64,000 nt of DNA from Oxalobacteraceae bacterium UBA4003 (GTDB lineage: Bacteria; Pseudomonadota; Gammaproteobacteria; Burkholderiales; Burkholderiaceae_D). Below the pieces are notes generated by a model. It saw only the letters and a list, made by a program, of their open reading frames with translations, did not search any database and had not been told where the DNA came from. Below, one piece after another: positions 8,888-17,671 of this stretch (the stretch's first letter is position 1; the number at the start of each line of letters is the position of its first letter). The position numbers and the translations under genes were made by a program. The stretch lies in the NCBI GenBank assembly GCA_002384815.1, contig DGBN01000065.1, forward strand, positions 163,499-227,498. Direction: 5' to 3'.

Positions 8888-10018
8888 ATGTTCTATTCTT
8901 TGCGCACATTGTTTGTCGGCCTGATTTTCGTCGTTTTTTTCTTCCCTGCCTACGCGGAAGATGGCGTGACCGACACCAGGATTTTGATAGGCCAGACAGT
9001 CGGCCTGACAGGCGCCATCGCCGGTCCGGTAAAAGAAATGAATGAAGGCGCCAACGCCTATCTCGCCAGCATCAACAGCCGAGGCGGCGTCAATGGTCGC
9101 AATATCGAATTGCTGACACTGGATGACAAATTCGATGCCAAACTGGCCGCTACGAATGCAGAGTTGCTGATCAAGAAAGAGCGCGTATTTGCCCTGTTCC
9201 AGAATCGCGGCACACCGCTTACGGAAGCCATCACACCCATGCTGGCAGCCAACAAAATCCCGCTGATTGCCCCCAGTACCGGTGCGATGATTTTTCATGC
9301 ACCCGTCAATCCGCTGCTGTTCAACGTACGCGCAAAATACCAGGATGAGGTGAGGAAAGGCGTCGAACATTTCACCACCATAGGCTCAACCAGCATAGGC
9401 CTGCTACACGTAGACGATTCCTTTGGCAAGGATGGACTGGCGGGTTTCGTCAGTGCAATGAACGAGCGCAACATGATTCCAGCCATCGTTGCCTCATTTC
9501 CTCGCGTCAAACCTGATTACGCGGCGACCGCCAATACCATCGTCAAGGCAAATCCGAATGCCTTGATCATCGTCAGCTCTTCTGCCCATACGATTGAAAT
9601 CATCAAGACAATCCGCGCCAAAGGCAGCCTGGTGCAGATCATGACGCTATCGAACAATTCTTCGCAATCGTTCGTGCAAGAGCTTGGCCCTGTCGGCACT
9701 GGCGTGATCGTGTCGCAAATTACACCTGCCCCTAATTCGGTGACGACCGGTTTGGGCAAGGAATTCATGGCGCTTGCCAAGACCAACAATGTCACCGTGT
9801 CGTACGCTGCGATGGAAGGTTTCGTCGCAGCCAAGGTATTGGTCGAGGGACTGAAACGTGCAGGTCGCAATCTGACGCGCGAGAGCTTCGTGCGTGCACT
9901 GGACTCTATCCAGAAATTCGATCTGGGCGGCGTGATGATCAGCTATACGTCTGCCGATCACACCGGCAGTGAATTTGTCGAAATGACGATGATCAGTAAT
10001 GGGCGTTTTATACGCTAA
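8888..10018 (+). CDS. Branched-chain amino acid-type ABC transporter substrate-binding protein
   Basis: 376 residues with a signal peptide (LIFVVFFFPAYAED) and a full two-lobed Peripla_BP_6 fold: ILIGQTVGLTGAIAG at the start, AYLASINSRGGVNGR, LLTLDDKFDAKLA, and IGLLHVDDSFGKDG between the lobes. Such proteins bind amino acids, amides or aromatic acids in the periplasm, or serve as sensors. No permease or ATPase gene is adjacent, so this may be an orphan receptor or may feed a distant transporter. GGGGAG lies 7 bases before the ATG. The small remnant at 3453-3866 belongs to the same superfamily but is not an obvious close copy. Confidence 0.85.
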   Translation: MFYSLRTLFVGLIFVVFFFPAYAEDGVTDTRILIGQTVGLTGAIAGPVKEMNEGANAYLASINSRGGVNGRNIELLTLDDKFDAKLAATNAELLIKKERVFALFQNRGTPLTEAITPMLAANKIPLIAPSTGAMIFHAPVNPLLFNVRAKYQDEVRKGVEHFTTIGSTSIGLLHVDDSFGKDGLAGFVSAMNERNMIPAIVASFPRVKPDYAATANTIVKANPNALIIVSSSAHTIEIIKTIRAKGSLVQIMTLSNNSSQSFVQELGPVGTGVIVSQITPAPNSVTTGLGKEFMALAKTNNVTVSYAAMEGFVAAKVLVEGLKRAGRNLTRESFVRALDSIQKFDLGGVMISYTSADHTGSEFVEMTMISNGRFIR

Positions 10019-10036
10019 GCATCGTTTCCCAAAAGC

Positions 10037-11296
10037 TCACTGAATTGCAGGATCGCCAGAAGCCGGATCTTCTGCAATCGCTAGCGCCACGGCCTTTATC
10101 CGCGCAGTACGAATCGCCTCGGGAATACGCCTGGCTTGATCCGGATAACGCTGCTGCGTGAGCGCAGCAATCTCGCCGCCATTAACCGTTTGAGCAACGG
10201 CCAATGCCGATTGCAAATAAGCATTTTGCGGAAACGGTTTTTCGGCAAACCCGGTACGCCCGCGATGATCGCATTCGGATGCCTGTAGCATGTCAATGAA
10301 ACGTTGCGGCTTGCGGAAGGCATCGCAACGCTCGAACAAAGTCACGATGGTTGCTGCCCGCAACTCCAGCGCGCGACCGATATTACCGTGTTCACGCGCT
10401 GTCATGACCGACAGATCGCGGCAATCGCCGGGAATTTTCAGGCGTTGGCAAACCGCTTCTACCAGCTTCGTACCATGCATCTCGTGGCCGTGATGGCGCG
10501 GCCACGACTCTGGCGGCGTCATGCCTTTACCAAGATCATGCAATAACGCAGCGCAGCGTATCGGTAAAGAAAGATTTTGCTGTGCGGCGTAATCGACCAC
10601 CATCATCACATGTTTGCCAGTATCGATTTCCGGATGATGCGCGGCCGGTTGCGGCACGCCCCACAAAATATCAAGCTCCGGCAAAATACGTTTCAAGGCA
10701 CCGCAATCGCGCAATACGGCAAACATGTGCGATGGCTGCGTCTCCATCAAACCGCGTGCCAGTTCCTGCCAGATACGCTCAGGTACCAACGCATCGACTT
10801 CGCCTGCAGCGACCATCGCCTGCATCAATGCATTGGTTTCCATCGCCACCGAGAATTGCGGAAAGCGTGCGGCAAATCGCGCCACGCGCAGTATGCGTAC
10901 GGGATCTTCTGCAAAGGCAGACGATACATGTCGAAAGATTTTTTGTTCGAGGTCGCGCCTGCCGTCAAAGGGATCAACGATCCTGCCATCGGCATCTTTG
11001 GCCATCGCATTCACCGTCAGGTCGCGCCGGATCAAATCCTCTTCCAGCGTGACCCCGGCATCCGTGTGAAATACGAAACCCTTGTATCCTGGCGCTGTCT
11101 TGCGTTCGGTGCGCGCCAGCGCATATTCTTCATGCGTGACCGGATGCAGGAATACCGGGAAATCCTTGCCGACCGGTGTGTAGTTCTGCGCGATCATTTG
11201 TTCGGGCGTTGCGCCGACCACCACGTAGTCGCGATCTTTGACCGCGACACCCAGCAATTCATCACGCACCGCGCCGCCTACAATATAGGTTTTCAT
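10037..11296 (-). CDS. cca: Multifunctional CCA-adding protein (tRNA nucleotidyltransferase with HD domain)
   Basis: 419 residues. It adds or repairs the 3' CCA of tRNA without a template. The N-terminal class II nucleotidyltransferase region is clear: YIVGGAVRDELLG, then the DRDYVV metal-binding pair, RRDLTVNAMA and DPVRILRVARFAARF. The second half holds the HD phosphohydrolase domain (HHPEIDTGKHVMMV, LLHDLGKGMTP, HGHE), which in E. coli gives 2',3'-cyclic phosphodiesterase and phosphatase activity. Length matches the proteobacterial long form. The GST gene lies upstream on the same strand, 33 bases away, and may be co-transcribed. Confidence 0.95.
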   Translation of the reverse strand: MKTYIVGGAVRDELLGVAVKDRDYVVVGATPEQMIAQNYTPVGKDFPVFLHPVTHEEYALARTERKTAPGYKGFVFHTDAGVTLEEDLIRRDLTVNAMAKDADGRIVDPFDGRRDLEQKIFRHVSSAFAEDPVRILRVARFAARFPQFSVAMETNALMQAMVAAGEVDALVPERIWQELARGLMETQPSHMFAVLRDCGALKRILPELDILWGVPQPAAHHPEIDTGKHVMMVVDYAAQQNLSLPIRCAALLHDLGKGMTPPESWPRHHGHEMHGTKLVEAVCQRLKIPGDCRDLSVMTAREHGNIGRALELRAATIVTLFERCDAFRKPQRFIDMLQASECDHRGRTGFAEKPFPQNAYLQSALAVAQTVNGGEIAALTQQRYPDQARRIPEAIRTARIKAVALAIAEDPASGDPAIQ

Positions 11297-11329
11297 TTCT
11301 AGAGAACTCGATCCAGGCTCAATCGGGAA

Positions 11330-12055
11330 TCAATCAGGATAGACATCGTATTTTTCAATGCGCGCGGTTTCAGCCAGAGCGCCGCTGATCCATTGCGCCA
11401 CCGCCGGATGCGCCACCACCCGTTCAACGTAGGCATCGAGCGCCGGGCCCAGCACGACGTCATAGGTACGAAAACGCATGACCACCGGTGCGAAATACGC
11501 ATCGGCGATCGAAAAGTCACCGAACAAAAATTCGCTGGGGCCGGACAAGGCAAGGCAGGTTTCCCATATCTCGCTGATGCGTCCAATATCTGCCTGAGCG
11601 TCTATCGTGCGTCCCTTGCCGGGAAACCTTGCACGGATATTCATCCACATCGCAGAGCGCACACCGGTAAAACCGGAATGCATTTCTGCACAAATCGAAC
11701 GGGCCAGTGCGCGTGCTGCCACATCTTCCGGCCACATTTTCTTTTCCGGAAACTGCTCTGCCAGATATTCGCAGATCGCCAGCGAATCCCAGATCGTCAT
11801 TTCGCCTGCAAGCAGGATAGGTACCCGGCCGGCGGACGAATAATGCGCAATCTGCAGCGCGGTATCCGCACGCGCGAGCAGCAGGGAAATCTCCTGGAAT
11901 GGAATATTGAATGCCGTCATCACCACCCACGGACGCATGGACCAGGACGAATAATTCTTGTTGGCGATGACCAGTTTCAAACCGTTTTTCCCGGTGTTGT
12001 CTAGTGTTTGAGACAGCGCTGGATCAAGTTCTGTAGTTTGCATACATCCCGTCAA
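11330..12055 (-). CDS. Glutathione S-transferase family protein
   Basis: 241 residues. The N-terminal thioredoxin-like domain starts at about residue 27 (LVIANKNYSSWSMRPWVVM), followed by the glutathione-contact region RVPILLAGEMTIWDSLAICEYLAEQFP, where the E/D-S pair normally holds the gamma-glutamyl group. A mostly helical C-terminal domain follows (FGDFSIADAYFAPVVMRF). The SSWSxRPW start is a known subgroup of proteobacterial GSTs whose substrates are mostly unknown. Two starts are possible, 12055 and 12043. It sits between slt and cca on the same strand, a neighbourhood seen in other Burkholderiales. Confidence 0.85.
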   Translation of the reverse strand: MTGCMQTTELDPALSQTLDNTGKNGLKLVIANKNYSSWSMRPWVVMTAFNIPFQEISLLLARADTALQIAHYSSAGRVPILLAGEMTIWDSLAICEYLAEQFPEKKMWPEDVAARALARSICAEMHSGFTGVRSAMWMNIRARFPGKGRTIDAQADIGRISEIWETCLALSGPSEFLFGDFSIADAYFAPVVMRFRTYDVVLGPALDAYVERVVAHPAVAQWISGALAETARIEKYDVYPD

Positions 12056-12120
12056 GAGAAAATATTCTATCGATGATGGTTTGAACCTGACATACGCGTC
12101 TGACGATCAACGTCGATTGA

Positions 12121-14070
12121 TCACGGCAAATCCGTCGGCACGAAAACAACCGGCGCCACATTTCCCAAACGTGCTTTCAGGGATTGCGGTTTACCCTCGA
12201 ACATCGCGGCATAGTAAGTCGCATTGGACAATACTTTTTTCACGTAGTCGCGGGTTTCCGAAAACGGAATCGACTCGGCAAAAATAGCCCCTTCGACCGG
12301 CCCTGCCAGAGTAGAGCGCCAGGTACGCGGACGTCCCGGCCCTGCATTGTAGGCGGCAGTCGCCAGCGTTTGCGAACCTTCCAGATCAGTCAGTACCATG
12401 TTCAGGTAACTGGTGCCGAGCAGAATATTGGTTTCGATTTCATTGACTCGACCCGGCGAAAAATCGCTCAATCCTATTTTCTTGGCGACATATCTTGCAG
12501 TCGCCGGCATCAATTGCATCAAGCCCGAAGCACCCACATGCGAGCGCGCATTCATGATGAAACGCGACTCCTGACGTATCAAACCATAGACCCAGGCCAT
12601 TTCCATGTCCTGACGCTGCGTAGTTGCCTGCATGATATCGCGATACGGCGTCGGAAAACGCTGGCCGAAATCAAACTCGCTCTTGGTACGATCCGACGTA
12701 TTGACCATGCGATCCAGTACATCACTGCGACGCGCGAATTCGGCAGCCGCCAGCAACTGCCTGTCATTCATCTTGCGCAATTCCCAGTTCCATTCGCGAT
12801 AACCTTCAAAGCGCAAATCCAGATCGAAGAACTTGAGGGCACGACGGAAGCCGGCGTTGCTGGTCATGGGTGCAATTTCTTCTTCAGTGGCTGGCAAGGC
12901 GCGCGCTGGAATCGTGATTTTCTGTCCCAGCTCCTCCAACGCCAGCTGACCGTAGAAACTGGTTTCCAGAGCAATCGACTGGAAGCGTACATTCGCCGCC
13001 TCGGCCTTGCCCTCTTCACGCAAAGCGCGCGCCAGCCAGTAAACCCATGCAGCATCGTCACGCAAGGATGCCGGCATCGCTTCTATGCCGGCACTCACCA
13101 GTTTCCAGTCGCCCGCTCGCAAGGCAGCACGAATTTTCCATTGATGCGCCTCCAGAGACAGCGGCACATTGCCGGCCTTGCGCCAGTATTGCGTTGCTTC
13201 CGGCGCCAGCTTCATCGACGCCTGATAGGCGATCTGTCCCCAGGCGAATCCTTCCTGTTTTTTGCTCAGCAACAGAGTGTTATTCGACAGTATATCGGCC
13301 GCCTGCGCCGGATTGTTTCTGGCCATGCGTCCCAGCGCAATTACATACACTTCGTGCCGCACACGGCGAAAGCCGACGCCGCGCGCCACGACAGATGCGG
13401 GTTTTTCCATGGCTGCAACCAGAGAACCGTCTTCAATACCGGTCAGCGATACAAAGCGACGCACGTAATCGGTAGAACCCGTGTTCGATGCGAGGCGGAT
13501 CTGCGCCCACAGATCATTTTCGTCAAACTGCTCGGTTTCCATCAGGGTCGTAATCAGCGCCATGCAACCTTCGCCAAAATCCTTGGGCACGTGCAGCAAT
13601 GCACGCGCTTCGTCAGCTACCTTGATGCCCTTTGATGCCCTAGACATCAAGGCATAGCATTTCAGCTGCGTATCGTCGTTCAACTGAAATTGCGGATACT
13701 GTTCATCGAAAGCCAGCCACTCGCGCCGCTTGCCAAGTTCAAGCAACCAGTCGTTGCGCAGGCGATCCGCAATGGCGCTGCCGCTGTGGCGATTCAGGAA
13801 AACCATCACCTCACTTGCCGATGCGTCTTTCAGACGCGGTTTCAGCTGATAATATTCAACGTAGGATGGGATGGGATAATTGCCCAGATTCACTGCAATG
13901 TCACTGGCGCGCGCAGCATCATTACGCCGCGAGGCATCGCGCAATGCCAGAAAAGCATCGTCATCGCCGACAAAACCGTTCGCGCGTTTTTGCGCATGCG
14001 CCGCCGGCAACAACAAGACTGCAGATACCGCGACCAGCAATATTCGAGAAAATAATTTATTCGAAAACAT
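12121..14070 (-). CDS. slt: Soluble lytic murein transglycosylase
   Basis: 649 residues from the ATG at 14070, where a signal peptide begins (LFSRILLVAVSAVLLLPAAHAQ). The long alpha-helical superhelical U/L domain runs to about residue 460, and the catalytic SLT domain is at about 470-620: GLIRQESRF with the catalytic glutamate, ARSHVGASGLMQLMPATA, then NILLGTSYLN and TAAYNAGPGR. It cleaves peptidoglycan between MurNAc and GlcNAc in the periplasm with 1,6-anhydro product. An upstream open stretch to 14217 lacks a secretion signal and was dropped. It is divergent from fau. Confidence 0.92.
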   Translation of the reverse strand: MFSNKLFSRILLVAVSAVLLLPAAHAQKRANGFVGDDDAFLALRDASRRNDAARASDIAVNLGNYPIPSYVEYYQLKPRLKDASASEVMVFLNRHSGSAIADRLRNDWLLELGKRREWLAFDEQYPQFQLNDDTQLKCYALMSRASKGIKVADEARALLHVPKDFGEGCMALITTLMETEQFDENDLWAQIRLASNTGSTDYVRRFVSLTGIEDGSLVAAMEKPASVVARGVGFRRVRHEVYVIALGRMARNNPAQAADILSNNTLLLSKKQEGFAWGQIAYQASMKLAPEATQYWRKAGNVPLSLEAHQWKIRAALRAGDWKLVSAGIEAMPASLRDDAAWVYWLARALREEGKAEAANVRFQSIALETSFYGQLALEELGQKITIPARALPATEEEIAPMTSNAGFRRALKFFDLDLRFEGYREWNWELRKMNDRQLLAAAEFARRSDVLDRMVNTSDRTKSEFDFGQRFPTPYRDIMQATTQRQDMEMAWVYGLIRQESRFIMNARSHVGASGLMQLMPATARYVAKKIGLSDFSPGRVNEIETNILLGTSYLNMVLTDLEGSQTLATAAYNAGPGRPRTWRSTLAGPVEGAIFAESIPFSETRDYVKKVLSNATYYAAMFEGKPQSLKARLGNVAPVVFVPTDLP

Positions 14071-14149
14071 GAATTCGGCAACCCTTCTTTTGACCCGCTT
14101 ATACTGAACCGCAACGATAACTAGAATAGCACGCGACGCCACCGCATCC

Positions 14150-14722
14150 GTGTCTGTATACATGCAAAACAAGACTGAATTACGCAAAACCCTGCTCGCA
14201 TCACGCAATGCAGTCACGACCGAACAACGACGGCTTTGGGATCAGCAACTTGTCGAAAAAATCATGACATGGTGGTCCATCAAACGCCCCCATACCGTTG
14301 GTGTTTACTGGCCTATGCGCGGCGAATCTGATTTGAATGCCGCCTATGCAACACTCGCTGAACTAGGCGTGCAACTCGCATTGCCCGTGGTTGTGAGTGA
14401 TAAAGCACCATTAAAGTTCTGTGCATGGAGGCCGGGGGACCCCGTTATCCAAGACCGATACGGCGCAGCTGTACCGGCAGACCAGCATATCGAACAGCAA
14501 CCGCAGGCGCTGATCATCCCTTGCGTGGGTTTTAACAAGCATCGTTTTCGATTGGGTTATGGCGGCGGCTTTTACGATAGGACCTTGGCATCTGTACCGC
14601 GCCCACATACGGTAGGCATCGCCTACGCCATTGCAGAAACCGTTTTTTCTGCCGATCCCTATGACGTTGCACTGGATATGGTAATGACGCCATCGATAAC
14701 ACTGGAGCAAGATCAGGCATAA
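14150..14722 (+). CDS. fau: 5-formyltetrahydrofolate cyclo-ligase
   Basis: 190 residues. It converts 5-formyl-THF to 5,10-methenyl-THF using ATP, recycling a storage folate. Recognisable features are the basic N-terminus (NKTELRKTLLASRNAV), the VGVYWPMRGESDLNA strand, the LIIPCVGFNKHRFRLGYGGG nucleotide-binding region and the FYDRTL segment after it. Starts are GTG at 14150 or ATG at 14162, with little to choose between them. It faces metF, another folate one-carbon gene, across a shared two-way terminator. Confidence 0.93.
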   Translation: MSVYMQNKTELRKTLLASRNAVTTEQRRLWDQQLVEKIMTWWSIKRPHTVGVYWPMRGESDLNAAYATLAELGVQLALPVVVSDKAPLKFCAWRPGDPVIQDRYGAAVPADQHIEQQPQALIIPCVGFNKHRFRLGYGGGFYDRTLASVPRPHTVGIAYAIAETVFSADPYDVALDMVMTPSITLEQDQA

Positions 14723-14746
14723 AAAAAGCCGCATACGCGGCTTTTT
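14722..14746. terminator. Bidirectional rho-independent terminator between fau and metF
   Basis: A run of A, the stem GCCGC (14728-14732), loop ATAC, stem GCGGC (14737-14741), then T5. With the flanking A and T tracts pairing, the hairpin serves fau on the plus strand and the metF unit on the minus strand. Confidence 0.85.
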
Positions 14747-14762
14747 CTTTGTGCCATCCAGC

Positions 14763-15614
14763 TTATTTCCGCGACAGGTTCAAACGACTCCATATCGCAT
14801 GCGTGGCGGCCGCCTGATTCAATGTATAGAAATGCAGGCCAGGTGCACCGCCTGCCAATAAACGCTCGCACAAATCCGTCACTACATCCAGGCCGAAGGC
14901 GCGTATCGAATCGGTATCGTCGTTGTAACTGGCCAGTTTCAGTCGTATCCAGCGCGGAATTTCCGCGCCGCACATATCCGAGAAGCGCATCAGCTGCGAA
15001 TAGTTGGTGATAGGCATCACGCCAGCCGTCACCGGCACGTCTGCACCAGCCTTGCGCGCATCGTCCACAAAACGGAAATAGGCATCTGCATTGTAGAAAT
15101 ACTGCGTAATGGCTGAATCCGCACCAGCCTTGACCTTGCGTGCATAGCTGGCAATGTCGTCATTCGGCGACTTGGCCTGCGGATGCATTTCCGGATAAGC
15201 AGCGACTTCGATATGGAACCAGTCGCCCGTTTCCGCACGAATGAATTCCACCAGTTCGTTGGCGTAATGAAATTCGCTGGACGAGGCATCCATCGCCCCG
15301 TAACCGCTGGGCAGATCGCCGCGCAAGGCAACGATACGCTTGATCCCGTGCGATTTGTATTCCTGCAAAATCGCACGCAGATTTTCACGCGAACTGCCCA
15401 GACAGGAAAGATGCGGCGCCGCATCGTGACCGGCACCACGGATTTCCAGTACCGTATCCAGCGTACCGTGTTGCGTCGAACCGCCGGCACCGAAGGTGAC
15501 CGAAAAATACTTCGGATTCAGCTCGGCCAGTTTGGCGCACGTAACCCGCAGCTTCTCGACACCGATCGGCGTCTTGGGCGGGAAAAATTCTATGCTGAAG
15601 TTTTGTTGTGTCAT
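14763..15614 (-). CDS. metF: Methylenetetrahydrofolate reductase
   Basis: 283 residues, FAD-dependent reduction of 5,10-methylene-THF to 5-methyl-THF, which feeds methionine synthase. Motifs: SIEFFPPKT at the start, YFSVTFGAGGSTQHGT, HLSCLGSSRENL, IVALRGDLPSG, FHIEVAAYPEMHPQA and ITQYFYNADAYFRF. The ATG at 15614 overlaps the stop of the PF04020 gene as ATGA, so translation is probably coupled; the longer open frame to 15647 lies inside that gene. Together with ahcY it forms a methyl-cycle transcription unit that the upstream SAH riboswitch probably controls. Confidence 0.95.
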   Translation of the reverse strand: MTQQNFSIEFFPPKTPIGVEKLRVTCAKLAELNPKYFSVTFGAGGSTQHGTLDTVLEIRGAGHDAAPHLSCLGSSRENLRAILQEYKSHGIKRIVALRGDLPSGYGAMDASSSEFHYANELVEFIRAETGDWFHIEVAAYPEMHPQAKSPNDDIASYARKVKAGADSAITQYFYNADAYFRFVDDARKAGADVPVTAGVMPITNYSQLMRFSDMCGAEIPRWIRLKLASYNDDTDSIRAFGLDVVTDLCERLLAGGAPGLHFYTLNQAAATHAIWSRLNLSRK

Positions 15615-15955
15615 GGTTCTTGGAGTAAGAGCGAGGACAATATCCACGAGATGATGCTGTACAGGATCGCGCCGCCGAATGCCGACCAGAAACCAGCGAC
15701 ATGGAAGCCGCCCACCAATTGCGATACGCCCCAGAACATCAGCGCATTGATCACAAAGATGAATAATCCCAGCGTCAGCAAGGTGACCGGCAATGTAAGC
15801 AAGACCAGCACAGGCCGGATCAGTGTATTGACCAGACCCAGCACCAGCGCTGCAATGAGCGCCGTACTTACGTTATCGACCCTGATCGACGTCATCAGAT
15901 AAGGAAGCGCAAACAGCGCCGCCGCATTGATCACCCAGATTAACAATAAGCGCAT
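15611..15955 (-). CDS. PF04020 (phage holin family IV-like) small membrane protein
   Basis: 114 residues with four hydrophobic segments. The start at 15955 follows GAGGAG with good spacing. The family motif is seen as VLGLVNTLIRPVLVLLTLPVTLLTLGLF, broken here as LVNTLIRPVLVLLTLP and then LTLGLFIFVINALMF. The Pfam name suggests holin, but the genes are ordinary chromosomal ones and no lytic role is shown. In betaproteobacteria the gene is often found between ahcY and metF, as here; why a membrane protein sits in the methyl cycle operon is unknown. It overlaps metF by ATGA. Confidence 0.82.
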   Translation of the reverse strand: MRLLLIWVINAAALFALPYLMTSIRVDNVSTALIAALVLGLVNTLIRPVLVLLTLPVTLLTLGLFIFVINALMFWGVSQLVGGFHVAGFWSAFGGAILYSIISWILSSLLLQEP

Positions 15956-15986
15956 GTGATTTCTCCTCAATCAACTACAGGAAATC

Positions 15987-16015
15987 GCCGCTTCACTGAT
16001 ACATCATGAAGCGGC
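15987..16015 (-). other. Hairpin between ahcY and the PF04020 gene
   Basis: A perfect 9-bp stem, GCCGCTTCA (15987-15995) with TGAAGCGGC (16007-16015), and an 11-base loop. On the minus strand it lies after the ahcY stop and before the PF04020 ribosome site. There is no T run, so it may be a processing or stability element that sets ahcY apart from the downstream genes rather than a full terminator. Confidence 0.5.
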
Positions 16016-16074
16016 CCGGCTACTTCTGTCTAACACCTGCTCGATATACTGCGACGCTGCCACGCGCCACTTGC

Positions 16075-17514
16075 TTAATAACGATAGTGCTCTGGCTTGT
16101 AAGGGCCGGTTTTTTGCACGCCAATGTAATCGGCTTGCTCTGTCGTCAGAGTCGTCAACTGCGAATTGAGTTTTTTCAATTGCAGGCGCGCCACTTTTTC
16201 ATCCAGATGTTTCGGCAAGGTGTAGACGCCGACCGGGTAATTTTTCGTGTTCACATACAACTCGATCTGCGCGATCGTCTGGTTCGCAAACGAGGAGCTC
16301 ATCACGTACGAAGGATGGCCGGTACCGCAACCCAGATTCACCAGACGACCTTCAGCCAGCAGGATGATGCGTTTGCCGTCAGGGAAGATGATGTGATCAA
16401 CTTGCGGCTTGATGTTTTCCCATGTGTATTGCTTCAACGCAGCGACTTCGATTTCATTGTCGAAGTGACCGATGTTGCAGACAATTGCCTGGTCTTTCAT
16501 CTTGGCCATGTGGTCATGCGTGATGACGTGATAGTTACCGGTACAGGTAACGAAGATGTCGCCGTGTTCAGCAGCGTATTCCATCGTCACGACACGATAA
16601 CCTTCCATCGCTGCCTGCAATGCGCAGATAGGATCGATTTCAGTCACCCAGACTTGTGCCGACAATGCGCGCATCGCTTGCGCCGAACCTTTGCCGACGT
16701 CACCATAACCGGCGATGACCGCAACTTTACCGGCGATCATGACGTCAGTTGCACGCTTGATGCCATCAACCAGCGATTCGCGACAGCCGTACAGATTGTC
16801 GAACTTGGATTTGGTAACGGAATCGTTGACGTTGATCGCTGGGAAAGCCAGTTTGCCTTCCTTGTGCATTTGATACAAACGATGCACGCCGGTAGTGGTT
16901 TCTTCGGTCACGCCGAGGATTTGCGGCAGGCGTTTCGAGTACCAGCTAGCGTCCACTGCCAGATGTTTCTTGATCGAATTGAACAGGCAGATTTCTTCTT
17001 CCGAACCTGGATTATTCAAGACCAATGCGTCTTTTTCTGCACGGGTGCCGAGGTGCAACAGCAAGGTTGCGTCGCCGCCATCATCCAGAATCATGTTGGA
17101 ATAAACCGGCGCGCCTTGGGCGTCGTTCGGCCATTCGAAAATGCGGTGCGTATATTCCCAGTAGTCGTCCAGCGTTTCGCCTTTGACCGCGAACACCGGC
17201 GTACCGGCAGCAGCGATGGCTGCAGCAGCGTGATCCTGTGTCGAATAGATGTTGCACGATGCCCAGCGTACGTTGGCGCCCAGCGCTTCCAGGGTCTGGA
17301 TCAGCACGGCGGTTTGAATCGTCATGTGGATGGAACCGGTGATACGCGCACCCTTCAATGGTTGCGCAGCAGCGAATTCTTCACGAATTGCCATCAAGCC
17401 AGGCATTTCGGTTTCTGCGATCTTGATCTCCTTGTCGCCCCAGGCAGACAGGGAAAGATCGGCGATGATGTAATCGTTGAATTTGGTAGGGGTAGTCATA
17501 ACTGCGGCGTTCAT
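16075..17514 (-). CDS. ahcY: Adenosylhomocysteinase (SAH hydrolase)
   Basis: 479 residues. It splits S-adenosylhomocysteine into adenosine and homocysteine with bound NAD, removing the product inhibitor of methyltransferases. Visible are [19 protein letters not shown], the [14 protein letters not shown] region, the NAD site [15 protein letters not shown] (as [11 protein letters not shown]), [12 protein letters not shown], and the conserved C-terminus PYKPEHYRY. The ATG at 17514 has AAAGGAGGGCGTG immediately upstream. The 5' leader is an SAH riboswitch that would turn the gene on when SAH builds up. Confidence 0.97.
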   Translation of the reverse strand: MNAAVMTTPTKFNDYIIADLSLSAWGDKEIKIAETEMPGLMAIREEFAAAQPLKGARITGSIHMTIQTAVLIQTLEALGANVRWASCNIYSTQDHAAAAIAAAGTPVFAVKGETLDDYWEYTHRIFEWPNDAQGAPVYSNMILDDGGDATLLLHLGTRAEKDALVLNNPGSEEEICLFNSIKKHLAVDASWYSKRLPQILGVTEETTTGVHRLYQMHKEGKLAFPAINVNDSVTKSKFDNLYGCRESLVDGIKRATDVMIAGKVAVIAGYGDVGKGSAQAMRALSAQVWVTEIDPICALQAAMEGYRVVTMEYAAEHGDIFVTCTGNYHVITHDHMAKMKDQAIVCNIGHFDNEIEVAALKQYTWENIKPQVDHIIFPDGKRIILLAEGRLVNLGCGTGHPSYVMSSSFANQTIAQIELYVNTKNYPVGVYTLPKHLDEKVARLQLKKLNSQLTTLTTEQADYIGVQKTGPYKPEHYRY

Positions 17515-17544
17515 CACGCCCTCCTTTCGTTAGAAAAAAAGAAA

Positions 17545-17620
17545 CGTGAGCGCAGTTGCTATTACTGACCGCATCAAGCCTGGCAGATCGAACGACCTGT
17601 CGCAACGCTCCTTGATGCGG
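17545..17620 (-). promoter_or_regulatory. S-adenosylhomocysteine (SAH) riboswitch
   Basis: Read on the minus strand, the leader has a perfect 10-bp P1 (CCGCATCAAG at 17620-17611 with CTTGATGCGG at 17578-17569), the core GAGCGTTGCGAC, a P2-like stem CAGGTC/GATCTG, the conserved CCAGGCT, and AACTGCGCTCAC. The last element supplies CGCTC (17552-17548), which pairs with GAGCG (17610-17606) to form the pseudoknot. This order matches the known SAH riboswitch found upstream of ahcY in beta- and gammaproteobacteria. It lies about 30 bases before the ahcY start and probably acts as an ON switch at the ribosome site. Confidence 0.9.
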
Positions 17621-17671
17621 GTGCTATTTTAATCGAAAAACATGCCGACCACCACGTTCGGTCTGCGGAAA

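Noticed and set aside
12184..13635. 483-codon plus-strand open frame opposite slt
   Set aside because: Shadow of the transglycosylase gene; composition rich in R, H, Q and S and no initiation signal.
15611..15955. Phage remnant suggested by the holin family name
   Set aside because: No other phage gene is present, and the gene is locked between ahcY and metF in a conserved order.
16006..17568. 520-codon plus-strand open frame opposite ahcY
   Set aside because: It mirrors a highly conserved housekeeping gene, has no ribosome site and its translation has no family resemblance; long antisense frames are expected at this codon bias.
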